From the NCBI GenBank assembly GCA_009787945.1, contig WQSI01000004.1, forward strand, positions 1-33,991: a stretch of 33,991 nucleotides of DNA. The letters run 5' to 3'. Shown here one piece after another: positions 23,781 through 31,751 of this stretch; within the stretch, counting starts at the first letter, position 1, and each line of letters begins with the position of its first letter. Source of the stretch: Defluviitaleaceae bacterium. GTDB lineage: Bacteria; Bacillota; Clostridia; Lachnospirales; WRAX01. Below the pieces are notes generated by a model that was not told the DNA's origin, did no database searches, and was given only the letters and a program-made list of their open reading frames with translations. A program made the translations under genes and the position numbers.

Positions 23781-25463
23781 TTAGAAAAGCCCTGAAATGC
23801 GCCCTTCTTTGTCTACGTCAATATTTTCAGCACTTGGCACTTTTGGAAGCCCTGGCATGGTCATAATATCCCCTGCAAGGGCAACGATAAAGCCTGCACC
23901 AGCGGAAATACGCAGGTCACGGATGGTCACTGTAAAATCCGTTGGGGCGCAGCGCATGTTTTGGTTGTCGCTGAAGCTGTACTGGGTTTTTGCCATGCAA
24001 ATCGGCAAGTTGCCAAAGCCCATAGCTTCAAGGTTTTTGGCTTGCTTTTTCGCTCCTGGGGTTAAGGCGACTCCCGCACCGCGGTAAATCTTTTGGACGA
24101 TTGCATTAATTTTGTCCTCAATGCTAACATCGTCACTGTAAACAAAATTTACAGACTTGTTAGAGTTTGCTTCTGCAAGGCGCACAACCTCACGCGCCAA
24201 AGCTTCGCCGCCTTCGCCTCCTTTTGCCCACACTTCAGACAAAGCCACATTTACGCCAAGCTCTTTGCACTTGGCTTCCACAAGGTCAAGCTCCTCTTTT
24301 GTGTCGGTGGGGAAGGCATTGATAGCCACAACAGCAGGCAAACCAAAAACTTTCGTAACATTTTCCACATGGCGGAGAAGGTTTGGCAAGCCAGCTTCCA
24401 AAGCCTTAACATCTGGAGTGTTAAGGTCGGTTTTAGCAACGCCGCCATGGTATTTTAGAGCGCGTACAGTTGCAACGATAACCACAGCATCTGGCACAAG
24501 CCCAGAAACACGGCATTTAATGTCAAGGAACTTTTCCGCACCTAAATCAGCACCGAAGCCTGCTTCTGTAACGGCATATTCGCCTAATTTCAAAGCCATT
24601 TTAGTGGCAGTGACAGAGTTGCAGCCATGGGCAATATTAGCGAAAGGCCCGCCATGGATGATGGCAGGGGTTTTCTCCAAAGTTTGCACAAGGTTTGGCT
24701 TTAAGGCATCTTTAAGCAGTGCCGCCATTGCGCCATGGGCTTTCAAATCTGCGGCGGTAATTGGTTTTTCTTCACGGGTATATGCAACGATAATGCGCCC
24801 AAGACGTTCTTTAAGGTCGTCGATGTCGCTGGCAAGGCACAGAACTGCCATAACCTCACTTGCCACAACAATATCAAAACCATCTTCGCGAGGAACGCCG
24901 TTTGTGCGCCCTCCAAGTCCGTTTGTCATAAAGCGCAGCTGGCGGTCATTCATGTCAACAGCGCGCTTCCAGGTAATTCTGCGGGTGTCAATATTTAGGG
25001 CATTGCCTTGGTAGATGTGATTATCCAAAAGAGCCGCCAAAAGGTTGTTTGCCGCCCCAATTGCGTGAAAATCTCCTGTAAAATGCAGGTTAATGTCCTC
25101 CATCGGCAAAACCTGGGCATAGCCGCCCCCGGCCGCCCCGCCCTTAACGCCAAAAACAGGCCCAAGAGAAGGCTCACGCAAGGCAACAACAGACTTTTTG
25201 CCGATTTTGCGCAAAGCATCAGACAAACCAACGGTGGTTGTGGTTTTGCCTTCCCCTGCAGGGGTTGGATTGATGGCTGTTACCAAAATCAGCTTGCCAT
25301 CTGGCTTTGAGGCGTTGTCATCAAGGTAGCTGTAGTTAATTTTCGCCTTGTAATTGCCATATTGCTCCAGATACTTCTCATCAAGCCCTAATGCCTGGGC
25401 AATCTCGCCAATCTTCACCATATTGGCAGACTGGGCTATTTCAATGTCACTTTTAAAACTCAT
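23781..25463 (-). CDS. fhs: Formate-tetrahydrofolate ligase
   Basis: ATP-dependent synthesis of 10-formyl-THF from formate, used for purine synthesis and, in acetogens, the Wood-Ljungdahl methyl branch. It has 560 residues, full length. The nucleotide-binding loop TPAGEGKTT is at about 67-75; EPSLGPVFGVKGGAAGGG and the C-terminal PGLPKVPSAENIDV are family hallmarks. AGGAGG precedes the ATG. It starts 23 bases after hicA, so the toxin-antitoxin pair and fhs probably share a transcript; no separate fhs promoter is evident in the gap. Confidence 0.96.
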   Translation of the reverse strand: MSFKSDIEIAQSANMVKIGEIAQALGLDEKYLEQYGNYKAKINYSYLDDNASKPDGKLILVTAINPTPAGEGKTTTTVGLSDALRKIGKKSVVALREPSLGPVFGVKGGAAGGGYAQVLPMEDINLHFTGDFHAIGAANNLLAALLDNHIYQGNALNIDTRRITWKRAVDMNDRQLRFMTNGLGGRTNGVPREDGFDIVVASEVMAVLCLASDIDDLKERLGRIIVAYTREEKPITAADLKAHGAMAALLKDALKPNLVQTLEKTPAIIHGGPFANIAHGCNSVTATKMALKLGEYAVTEAGFGADLGAEKFLDIKCRVSGLVPDAVVIVATVRALKYHGGVAKTDLNTPDVKALEAGLPNLLRHVENVTKVFGLPAVVAINAFPTDTKEELDLVEAKCKELGVNVALSEVWAKGGEGGEALAREVVRLAEANSNKSVNFVYSDDVSIEDKINAIVQKIYRGAGVALTPGAKKQAKNLEAMGFGNLPICMAKTQYSFSDNQNMRCAPTDFTVTIRDLRISAGAGFIVALAGDIMTMPGLPKVPSAENIDVDKEGRISGLF

Positions 25464-25486
25464 TTTTTATCCTCCTAAAATTGTTT

Positions 25487-25726
25487 TTATAATTGTTTGT
25501 ACAAATCTGATATTTCTAAACCATTCATATCGCAAACGTCTTTTACTATATTTTGCAATGTCCCGATTTTAACGGGTTGATGGTCTGGAACAGTTATATT
25601 GTGTTCGCCTTTATTAGTAATACTGGATAATCTGATATGACTACCCGTTTGTCTTATAACTGTGTAACCGTAACGGGATAAAAGCTTTATAAGCTGGCTT
25701 GCGTCAACATCTCTGGGTACTCTCAT
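25487..25726 (-). CDS. hicA: HicA family mRNA interferase toxin
   Basis: A 79-residue protein with the double-stranded-RNA-binding-like HicA fold signature: a helix (QLIKLLSRYGYTVIRQTGSH, catalytic H30 in GSH) followed by HNITVPDHQPVKIGTLQNIV. The toxin cleaves mRNA when not bound by HicB. The ATG overlaps the HicB stop (ATGA). The gene is intact. Order is antitoxin first, the reverse of the E. coli hicAB arrangement but common for this HicA subtype. Confidence 0.88.
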   Translation of the reverse strand: MRVPRDVDASQLIKLLSRYGYTVIRQTGSHIRLSSITNKGEHNITVPDHQPVKIGTLQNIVKDVCDMNGLEISDLYKQL

Positions 25727-25932
25727 ACGGAGATAACCTCGCCTTTAACGAGGTGTATACGAATAACGGAGGGCATCTGGTCTTGATTAAAGTGGCAATT
25801 AACAGCATCTCTTAATGTCTGATGTATTTGACTATACTCATCACACTGGGTATATATAGAGTGACCGACAGCCTGAGCCTCAAACCCACCATCAAGGGAT
25901 TCTGTAACAGTAAAAATTATTTCATTAAGCAT
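25723..25932 (-). CDS. hicB: HicB-like antitoxin (partner of HicA)
   Basis: A 69-residue protein with the partial RNase-H-like HicB fold (IIFTVTESLDGGFEAQAVGH ... LRDAVNCHF). It neutralises HicA. GAGGTGA lies six bases before the ATG at 25932; the longer frame (to 25953) begins within the leader. No separate C-terminal DNA-binding domain is visible. Upstream lies a 37-bp copy of the tail of the peptidase gene and then the REPIN-like element. Confidence 0.75.
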   Translation of the reverse strand: MLNEIIFTVTESLDGGFEAQAVGHSIYTQCDEYSQIHQTLRDAVNCHFNQDQMPSVIRIHLVKGEVISV

Positions 25933-25955
25933 CTCTTTCACCTCGATTATCAAAG

Positions 25956-25992
25956 TTTTATGATTTTGCCTTTAGAAATTTTAAACACATCC
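25956..25992 (-). pseudogene. 37-bp duplicate of the peptidase S51 gene tail
   Basis: These 37 bases are identical to 26141-26177, the last codons of the peptidase gene. Read on the minus strand they give DVFKISKGKIIK in the same frame, followed by CTT and TGA. With 26141-26177 they flank a 148-bp insert (25993-26140) exactly as wide as the full repeat element. Confidence 0.8.
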
Positions 25993-26140
25993 TTAGGCAT
26001 CATCATCCACCGTAGGGGCGCATATTATGCGCCCGTTGCTGGACAAACGTATTCTACATCACATTACCTTTGTCGGACAACAGGCGCATAATATGCGCCC
26101 CTACGGGGTGGTGCGTAAATTGTATATGGTTACCTTATAT
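25993..26140. repeat. REPIN-like element, full copy 3 (148 bp), flanked by 37-bp direct repeats
   Basis: Core 26011-26105 (CGTAGGGG ... CCCCTACG), inverted relative to copy 1. The left flank TTAGGCATCATCATC and the right flank ending GGTTACCTTAT match the outer sequence of copy 1. The stop codon of the peptidase gene (26135-26137) lies inside this element's right flank. Confidence 0.8.
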
Positions 26141-26770
26141 TTTTATGATTTTGCCTTTAGAAATTTTAAACACATCCCCAATGACCGTAATGTCATCACC
26201 TTCTATACGAAGGGCACTTTCTTCGCAACCTGCATACACGTCCAAATCATTTGATAATGTTATAAATTTGGTTTCGTTTTCCAATTCTTTTTCTACTGCG
26301 TGGGGCGTGAACATTAGATTATCGAGGGCAAGACCATCATAAACTTTGTCGTAATCGTTGTAGGTGAATTTTGCACCCATATTCATGCCTCCTGCACTTC
26401 CTCCCATTATTACAGGGGCAGAGCTTTGGCCAATGGCTTCTTGCAGCCCATATTCTTCTATAAACTCCCTTAGCCCTATCTCTTTGCCGCCATGCAGGAG
26501 TATTGCAGACGCATTTTTAATAAGGTCAGCCGCTTCATTCTTATTCACGCGATAGTCAATGGAGTGGTACTCCTGAAAAACAACCCCTGCAGGCTCAAAC
26601 CAAACATCTTTAACAAAAGCCATTATGCTATCGCTTCCTGGGGCATCATCTGGAGCGGTGCTAATTGCTACTAAAGACTTTTTGCCTACAAGCTCTATAT
26701 TTAGCATATCCGCAAGCTTTTGAGGTATGGTTTTGGTGAACCAACCAAAATAATAATGTATTTTTTTCAT
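26135..26770 (-). CDS. Peptidase S51 (peptidase E / dipeptidase-like) family protein
   Basis: A 211-residue cytoplasmic protein of the class I GATase-like fold. The nucleophile is S125 in GGSAGGMN, where peptidase E and cyanophycinase relatives have the same serine elbow; LLHGGKEIGL matches the strand before the active site. Known S51 members cleave Asp-X dipeptides; the substrate here is not proven. It starts three bases after DUF4180, so the two form an operon. Its last codon and stop are provided by the inserted repeat; the duplicate tail at 25956 suggests the original ended in Leu-stop rather than Ile-stop. Confidence 0.8.
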   Translation of the reverse strand: MKKIHYYFGWFTKTIPQKLADMLNIELVGKKSLVAISTAPDDAPGSDSIMAFVKDVWFEPAGVVFQEYHSIDYRVNKNEAADLIKNASAILLHGGKEIGLREFIEEYGLQEAIGQSSAPVIMGGSAGGMNMGAKFTYNDYDKVYDGLALDNLMFTPHAVEKELENETKFITLSNDLDVYAGCEESALRIEGDDITVIGDVFKISKGKIIKI

Positions 26771-26773
26771 AAT

Positions 26774-27136
26774 TTACTCCCTTAATTTAGCCATCGCATC
26801 ATCCTCGTCTGCCACAAAATACAACGGTCCGTTTTTGTTACATTCGTAGATATAATCATTTAATGCCTTGCTAGTGTATCCAGAAAAGTCGCCGTAAATA
26901 GCGAAGCGTATGCCGTAATTTACAAACTTTTGAGCAACCTCTCCTGCTATGCCTGTGGTAAGGTCGAAAAACCCCTCACAAACGGCAGACTTGTTAATGG
27001 CTATCCATATGCAGTTATGCTGATATTCAATGGTGGCAAAAAAGTCTAGGGCAGACTGCCCATCAAAAATAACAACCTCTTCGCTATTACAAAGAGCTAT
27101 TTTCTCTTTTCCTCCATCGACAACACGTAAATCCAC
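26774..27136 (-). CDS. DUF4180 family protein
   Basis: A 120-residue protein; FFDLTTGIAGEVAQKFVNYG is characteristic of DUF4180, a family without known function. The frame extends to 27157, but that position is the edge of the TATAAT -10 box, so translation most likely begins at the GTG at 27136, which has GGGGTGA four bases upstream. First gene of an operon with the S51 peptidase, transcribed away from the decarboxylase gene. Confidence 0.8.
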   Translation of the reverse strand: MDLRVVDGGKEKIALCNSEEVVIFDGQSALDFFATIEYQHNCIWIAINKSAVCEGFFDLTTGIAGEVAQKFVNYGIRFAIYGDFSGYTSKALNDYIYECNKNGPLYFVADEDDAMAKLRE

Positions 27137-27156
27137 AAAATCACCCCACCCATACA

Positions 27157-27185
27157 ATTATACACATCAACACAACCCCAGTCAA
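27157..27185 (-). promoter_or_regulatory. Promoter for DUF4180 - peptidase operon
   Basis: On the minus strand, TTGACT (27185-27180), 17 bases, TATAAT (27162-27157). Its -35 lies in the left arm of the palindrome at 27175-27211. Confidence 0.75.
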
Positions 27186-27211
27186 GAATTTTTGTGAAAT
27201 TCTTGACTGGG
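27175..27211. repeat. Perfect 16-bp inverted repeat joining two divergent promoters
   Basis: CCCCAGTCAAGAATTT, five bases (TTGTG), then AAATTCTTGACTGGGG. Each arm contains the -35 hexamer of one of the two promoters. It could be an operator that controls both operons. Confidence 0.7.
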
Positions 27212-27232
27212 GAGGGAGCTTAGGTGTATAAT
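27203..27232 (+). promoter_or_regulatory. Promoter for the decarboxylase - speE operon
   Basis: TTGACT (27203-27208), 18 bases, TATAAT (27227-27232). Transcription would start near 27239. Confidence 0.7.
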
Positions 27233-27270
27233 AAACCTGTGCAAGATAATGAAATGGAATAACGACTCTG

Positions 27271-27288
27271 AAAGGGGGTAACCCTTTG
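27271..27288 (+). promoter_or_regulatory. Ribosome binding site inside a small hairpin, with TTG start
   Basis: AAAGGG (27271-27276) can pair with CCCTTT (27282-27287) around GGTAA. The pairing covers the Shine-Dalgarno sequence and the first bases of the TTG start codon (27286-27288). Confidence 0.5.
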
Positions 27289-28743
27289 AATAATAACCCG
27301 CAAAATTTGACACCTATCGCCACTGCGCTGGAGCGGATGCGCACTAATAGAATTGTGCCTTTTGACGTGCCTGGTCACAAGCGCGGCAGGGGCAACCATC
27401 GCCTTGCAGAGTTTCTAGGCGAAAGAGCCATGGAGCTTGATGTAAATTCAATGTTGCCATTGGATTTTTTAGGAAATCCCGTTGGGGTTATAAAAGAGGC
27501 GGAAGAGTTGGCGGCTGATGCCTTCGGGGCTGATGCGGCGTTTTTTATGGTTGGAGGAACAACAAGCTCTGTACAGGCTATGATTTTATCTGCCGTTAAA
27601 CGTGGGGATAAAATTTTGATGCCTAGAAATGTGCATAAATCTGCCCTTACCAGCCTTATTTTGTCAGGGGCAGAGCCTGTTTATATCGACCCCTCAACAG
27701 ATAGCAACCTGGGGATTTCTTTAGGCATGAAAACCTGTGATGTGAAATCTGCAATCAACGCAAATACAGATGCTAAAGCGATTTTCCTTAACAACCCCAC
27801 ATATTACGGCATTTGTAGCGATTTAAAAAGCATTGTTGACCTTGCCCATGCCCATGATATGCTTGTTTTGGTGGATGAGGCGCACGGAACCCATTTTTAC
27901 TTTGGCGACAACCTGCCCATTTCTGCCATTTCAGCAGGGGCAGATATGGCGGCGGTTAGTATGCACAAATCGGGCGGGTCGCTGACCCAAAGCTCCTTGC
28001 TTTTAATGGGTAAGGGGGCAAAGCCTGCCTATGTCCGCCAGATTATAAACCTAACCCAAACAACTTCGGCTTCTTATTTGCTTTTGGCAAGTTTGGACAT
28101 TAGCCGCCGAAATTTGGCACTTAACGGCAGGGAGGCTTTTGCCAAGGTGCTTAACTTAACTGGGTACGCTCGGGATGAAATTAACCAAATGGGTGGTTAT
28201 TACGCCTTTGGGCGGGAGCTGTGCAACGGAAGCAGTGTTTTTGACTTTGATGCCACAAAATTATCTGTCAACAGCCTGAAAACAGGGCTTGCAGGCATTG
28301 AGGTTTATGACATTTTACGGGATGAATATGAAATACAAATAGAGTTTGGGGACATTGGCAACTTTCTTGCCTATATTTCCCTTGGGGATGCTAAGAAAGA
28401 CATTGAGCGGCTTTGTTCCAGCCTAAAGGATATATTACGCACCCATTCAAGAACAGCCAGCCCAGACCGAGCCACCCCCCCAAATGAGTACATTCACCCC
28501 CAAATTGTCACCACCCCACAAGAGGCGTTTTTCAGCGAAAAAAAGGCGGTTAGCCTGGCGGACAGCCTTGGGGAAATCAGCGGGGAATCTGTTATGTGTT
28601 ACCCTCCAGGCATACCCGTCCTTGCCCCTGGAGAGAGGATAACGAAGGATGCCTTGGAGTATTTAACATATGCCGAGGAGAAAGGCTGTAGCATCAGCGG
28701 AACAGAGGACCCTGCCGTTAAACAAATCCTAGTACTAAGATAA
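27286..28743 (+). CDS. Orn/Lys/Arg decarboxylase family PLP enzyme
   Basis: A fold-type-I PLP decarboxylase of 485 residues, the short form without the N-terminal wing domain, like Bacillus SpeA/YaaO. VPGHKRGRG near the N-terminus, VDEAHGTHF and the PLP lysine K228 in SMHKSGGSLTQ mark the family; the C-terminal domain ends with PGIPVLAPGE. It makes agmatine, cadaverine or putrescine from Arg, Lys or Orn; the substrate is not evident. Followed 25 bases later by spermidine synthase, so polyamine synthesis is the likely role; if it acts on arginine, an agmatinase must lie elsewhere. Confidence 0.9.
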   Translation: MNNNPQNLTPIATALERMRTNRIVPFDVPGHKRGRGNHRLAEFLGERAMELDVNSMLPLDFLGNPVGVIKEAEELAADAFGADAAFFMVGGTTSSVQAMILSAVKRGDKILMPRNVHKSALTSLILSGAEPVYIDPSTDSNLGISLGMKTCDVKSAINANTDAKAIFLNNPTYYGICSDLKSIVDLAHAHDMLVLVDEAHGTHFYFGDNLPISAISAGADMAAVSMHKSGGSLTQSSLLLMGKGAKPAYVRQIINLTQTTSASYLLLASLDISRRNLALNGREAFAKVLNLTGYARDEINQMGGYYAFGRELCNGSSVFDFDATKLSVNSLKTGLAGIEVYDILRDEYEIQIEFGDIGNFLAYISLGDAKKDIERLCSSLKDILRTHSRTASPDRATPPNEYIHPQIVTTPQEAFFSEKKAVSLADSLGEISGESVMCYPPGIPVLAPGERITKDALEYLTYAEEKGCSISGTEDPAVKQILVLR

Positions 28744-28768
28744 CAAAAGAAATGGAGATGAAACAATC

Positions 28769-29614
28769 ATGGAACTTTGGTTTTCAGAAATGCACACGCA
28801 AAATGTGCGGTTAGATATTAAGCTTGAAAAGCACCTTTTTAGTGGGCAAAGTGATTATCAACGGATTGATATATATGAATCCCTAGAATATGGGAGAATT
28901 TTGATTTTAGACGGCTTTACCATGCTAACAGAAAAAGATGAATTTATTTACCATGACATGTTGTCCCATGTGCCTATGGCGGTTAACCCTGATATTCAGA
29001 GGGTGTTAATTATTGGGGCAGGTGACGGTGGAATGGTTAGGGAGCTTGCCCGATACCCTTCCATTAAGCAAATGGACATGGTGGAAATTGATAAAATGGT
29101 GGTGGATGCTTGCAGGGAGTTTTTGCCACAGACAGCCCACGCCCTTGATGACCCCCGCCTAAACCTGTATTTTGAGGACGGCTTAAAATTTGTCCGCACA
29201 AAGCAAAATGAATATGACCTTATTGTGGTGGACTCCACCGACCCATTCGGCCCTGGCGAGGGTCTGTTTACCAAGGAATTTTACGGAAATTGCTACAACG
29301 CAATGACAGAGCAAGGCATTATGGTTAACCAGCTTGGCGGCACGTTTTACGACCATGACATTTTGTCCATGCAGCGGGCATTTGGCAAAATTAAAGGGGC
29401 TTTTCCTGTTGCGCGGGCGTATCAAGCCAACACCTACACATATCCAGGGGGGCATTGGCTTTTTGGCTTTGCTACAAAATCTGCCCACCCTGTCCGTGAT
29501 GCTAAATTTGACCAATGGTTGAAATTTGGGCTTATTACTAGGTATTATAACACAAAATTGCACATGGGGGCTTTTGCGCTGCCCACCCATGTGCTAAATT
29601 TGCTTGAAGTTTAG
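28769..29614 (+). CDS. speE: Spermidine synthase (polyamine aminopropyltransferase)
   Basis: Transfers an aminopropyl group from decarboxylated SAM to putrescine. It has 281 residues, the standard length. GAGDGG (83-88) and VEID form the dcSAM site; D155 and D158 in VVDSTDPFG are the conserved catalytic region; YQANTYTYPGGHW is typical of the substrate loop. The ATG follows GGAGATG. Cotranscribed with the decarboxylase. Its stop overlaps the stop of the convergent acetamidase gene by four bases, leaving no room for a separate terminator. Confidence 0.94.
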   Translation: MELWFSEMHTQNVRLDIKLEKHLFSGQSDYQRIDIYESLEYGRILILDGFTMLTEKDEFIYHDMLSHVPMAVNPDIQRVLIIGAGDGGMVRELARYPSIKQMDMVEIDKMVVDACREFLPQTAHALDDPRLNLYFEDGLKFVRTKQNEYDLIVVDSTDPFGPGEGLFTKEFYGNCYNAMTEQGIMVNQLGGTFYDHDILSMQRAFGKIKGAFPVARAYQANTYTYPGGHWLFGFATKSAHPVRDAKFDQWLKFGLITRYYNTKLHMGAFALPTHVLNLLEV

Positions 29615-30495
29615 AGATTACCGAAAATAGCTTTAGGCATTACCACACGAAGGGTTCTTAGGGGATTAACCATTTGGCAAACTCTCACATCACCCGCTAG
29701 GGAAATGAGCATGGTGGCTTCCTCTGGGGTAAAACCTTCAGCCACCATATATTCTGCCATTTTTACAATGGCGCGGTCAGCGGCTATGTCTAGGGTTTGG
29801 TGGCTTGCAAGGGTCATCACCTGTGTGTCATTCATAATTGAAGGGGCGGGTAAATTTGTCTGCCCTTTTTTGATAAGGTCAATTTTTACAGTAACCTCCC
29901 CGCAAATTTCAAGCCCTGTCAAGCTTATTTCCCCATCACCCATAGCGGCGTGAAGGTCGCCGAGGGCAACCAAACCCCCTGCCACATTAACAGGTAAATA
30001 TACAGTTGTCCCTTCTGTTATATCCTTACAGTCCATATTTCCGCCATGCTCCCCAGGCTCACCGCAGGGAATTTCCCCTTCTGCAGGGGCTGTGCCTATA
30101 ACACCAATCATTTTATTGATGGGGAAGCTTATTTTGTCACTAAAAACAACCTTGTCGTCTACAATGGGCAGGATTTTAGCCTGGTTTTCAGCCACCATAT
30201 GCCCCAAAGCCCCAACCCCAGTACATGCCACAACCACGCCCTTATCAGCCACATGAATTTTCTCGATGTAGACAGCCAGAACATCCCCAACCTCTGCCCC
30301 TTCCACAAAAACAGGACCTGTGGCAGGGTTAACCTTATCCCAAGAAATACCCGAAAAGTCGCCTGGCTGTTTAATTTGACCCGTGAAGCAGTCATGGGTT
30401 TCAAACAACACCCGCTCCCCTGGCTTAATGTGAGCCGCAGGGGCGTTTGCGGCACTCATAGCATAAACGCAATTTTCCCTTGAAATTTTAAGCAT
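29611..30495 (-). CDS. Acetamidase/formamidase family protein
   Basis: A 294-residue protein of the FmdA/AmdA family that hydrolyses short-chain amides to ammonia and the acid. ALGDLHAAMGDGEIS and the GEPGEHGGNMDC stretch are the conserved metal/active-site regions. AGGAGG precedes the ATG at 30495; the longer frame starts inside the ribosome binding region. Third gene of the operon HAD - DUF1905 - amidase, 13 bases after DUF1905. Formamide or acetamide as substrate is inferred from the family. Confidence 0.88.
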   Translation of the reverse strand: MLKISRENCVYAMSAANAPAAHIKPGERVLFETHDCFTGQIKQPGDFSGISWDKVNPATGPVFVEGAEVGDVLAVYIEKIHVADKGVVVACTGVGALGHMVAENQAKILPIVDDKVVFSDKISFPINKMIGVIGTAPAEGEIPCGEPGEHGGNMDCKDITEGTTVYLPVNVAGGLVALGDLHAAMGDGEISLTGLEICGEVTVKIDLIKKGQTNLPAPSIMNDTQVMTLASHQTLDIAADRAIVKMAEYMVAEGFTPEEATMLISLAGDVRVCQMVNPLRTLRVVMPKAIFGNL

Positions 30496-30508
30496 TTTCA
30501 CTCCTCCT

Positions 30509-30796
30509 CTATGTGTAGTCAAATGACACCACAACATCAATCACATCTCCCGCTTGTTTGCCGATTTTTGCCCTAATATCTTTTCGTACACCCAAAATAT
30601 AGCACACCGACCCGTCAGGATTTTTCACTCCCATGTTTACAATGCTCCCTTCATAAGGCGCGCCGTCAAAGGTGGCTTTAACTTTCACCCGCCCTTTGCC
30701 AAAAAGAGCCTTTATGTCAAAAGGCACGGCAATATAGGCAGCATCTTGGTCAGGTGTTTTTTGGATTATGGCTTTAAAGCCGAAATGTTTTTCCAT
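30509..30796 (-). CDS. DUF1905 family protein
   Basis: A 95-residue beta-barrel-like protein; FKAIIQKTPDQDAAYIAVPF and the ending ILGVRKDIRAKIGKQAGD are hallmarks of DUF1905, whose biochemical role is unknown. AGAGGTGGGG precedes the ATG at 30796. It starts 10 bases after the HAD gene and is followed by the amidase. Confidence 0.85.
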   Translation of the reverse strand: MEKHFGFKAIIQKTPDQDAAYIAVPFDIKALFGKGRVKVKATFDGAPYEGSIVNMGVKNPDGSVCYILGVRKDIRAKIGKQAGDVIDVVVSFDYT

Positions 30797-30806
30797 GACC
30801 CCACCT

Positions 30807-31631
30807 CTACAATACAAACTTACGTATAACCTCCGCCACTGCCCCTTCTTCTGCGGTTTTTTGGGTTATATATTTTGCAATTGCTTTGGCAGGCTCTACC
30901 CCGTTAGCGGTGGCAACTCCCAACCCTGCCCCTTCAATCATTGTTAGGTCGTTGTAATTGTCACCAATGGCGATTGTTTCGGCGATGTTTATGCCCAGTT
31001 TCCCACAAAGCCATTGCAAGGCAACCCCCTTACTGGCGCGGGGCGAGCCAATTTCAAGCAGATATTCTGACGAGAAAAACACCTCAGCAGTATCGCCAAG
31101 CTCTGCCACAAGCTCCTTGCGGAAGATTTCCAAAGGTTCGCGCCAGCCAATAAACACAACTTTAACAGCGCGCCCCCGCTTCCTGGTATCTCCCAAAACA
31201 TCATCTGTAAATTTCATTTCTGTTTGGGATATTTTGGAATAATTCTCCGCGGTGGTGCTTCCATGCTCTGTTATCACATTGTCCGAATCGTTATACACAA
31301 AAACCTCAATTTCCCCCTTGCGGGAGCGGCTTTTAAACAGCTCCACAGCACGGATAACCGCATAAAAAGGGGGATGCTCTTCATGGACAACGGCTTCCTG
31401 CTCCACACTATACACCGCGCCCCCGTTAAAACTGATTATATAGGCGTTTTCCCTAGGCAACTCTAATTCACTATGCAATTTCCGCAAACTTTTATAGGAG
31501 CGTCCAGAGCATAGCACAAAAGTCACCCCCCGCGCCACTGCCTCTGCAATTGCCGCCCTGTTGTCAGGATGTATCACCAAATCTTCTCCCATTAGCGTGC
31601 CGTCAACATCACTTGCAATTAATTTATACAT
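30807..31631 (-). CDS. Cof-type HAD hydrolase (sugar or nucleotide phosphatase)
   Basis: A 274-residue HAD-superfamily IIB phosphatase. The nucleophile pair D8/D10 is in ASDVDGTL, motif II in VLCSGRS, motif III lysine in SPRASKGVALQWL and motif IV in IGDNYNDLTMIE. Such enzymes dephosphorylate sugar phosphates, FMN or PLP with broad specificity. The ATG at 31631 has GGAGGGG before it; the longer frame starts within the -35 region of the promoter. First gene of its operon. Confidence 0.9.
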   Translation of the reverse strand: MYKLIASDVDGTLMGEDLVIHPDNRAAIAEAVARGVTFVLCSGRSYKSLRKLHSELELPRENAYIISFNGGAVYSVEQEAVVHEEHPPFYAVIRAVELFKSRSRKGEIEVFVYNDSDNVITEHGSTTAENYSKISQTEMKFTDDVLGDTRKRGRAVKVVFIGWREPLEIFRKELVAELGDTAEVFFSSEYLLEIGSPRASKGVALQWLCGKLGINIAETIAIGDNYNDLTMIEGAGLGVATANGVEPAKAIAKYITQKTAEEGAVAEVIRKFVL

Positions 31632-31658
31632 AAAATCCCCTCCAAAATGGTTAATTGC

Positions 31659-31688
31659 ATTATAACCCAGCTTCACAGAAAAAGTCAA
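31659..31688 (-). promoter_or_regulatory. Promoter for the HAD - DUF1905 - amidase operon
   Basis: On the minus strand, TTGACT (31688-31683), 18 bases, TATAAT (31664-31659). Divergent from the promoter at 31698-31726, with nine bases between the -35 elements. Confidence 0.65.
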
Positions 31689-31697
31689 CTGAATTAC

Positions 31698-31726
31698 TTG
31701 ACGGTTTTGGGGAGAATGTGTATAAT
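31698..31726 (+). promoter_or_regulatory. Promoter for the SHOCT - bcp operon
   Basis: TTGACG (31698-31703), 17 bases ending in GTG, TATAAT (31721-31726). Transcription would start about 20 bases before the start codon at 31752. Confidence 0.75.
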
Positions 31727-31751
31727 TAGACTTTAAGGAAGGAGTAGGGGC

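Noticed and set aside
24157..25014. Long open frame opposite fhs (285 codons)
   Set aside because: Shadow of the conserved fhs gene, low-complexity S/A/R-rich product, no ribosome site.
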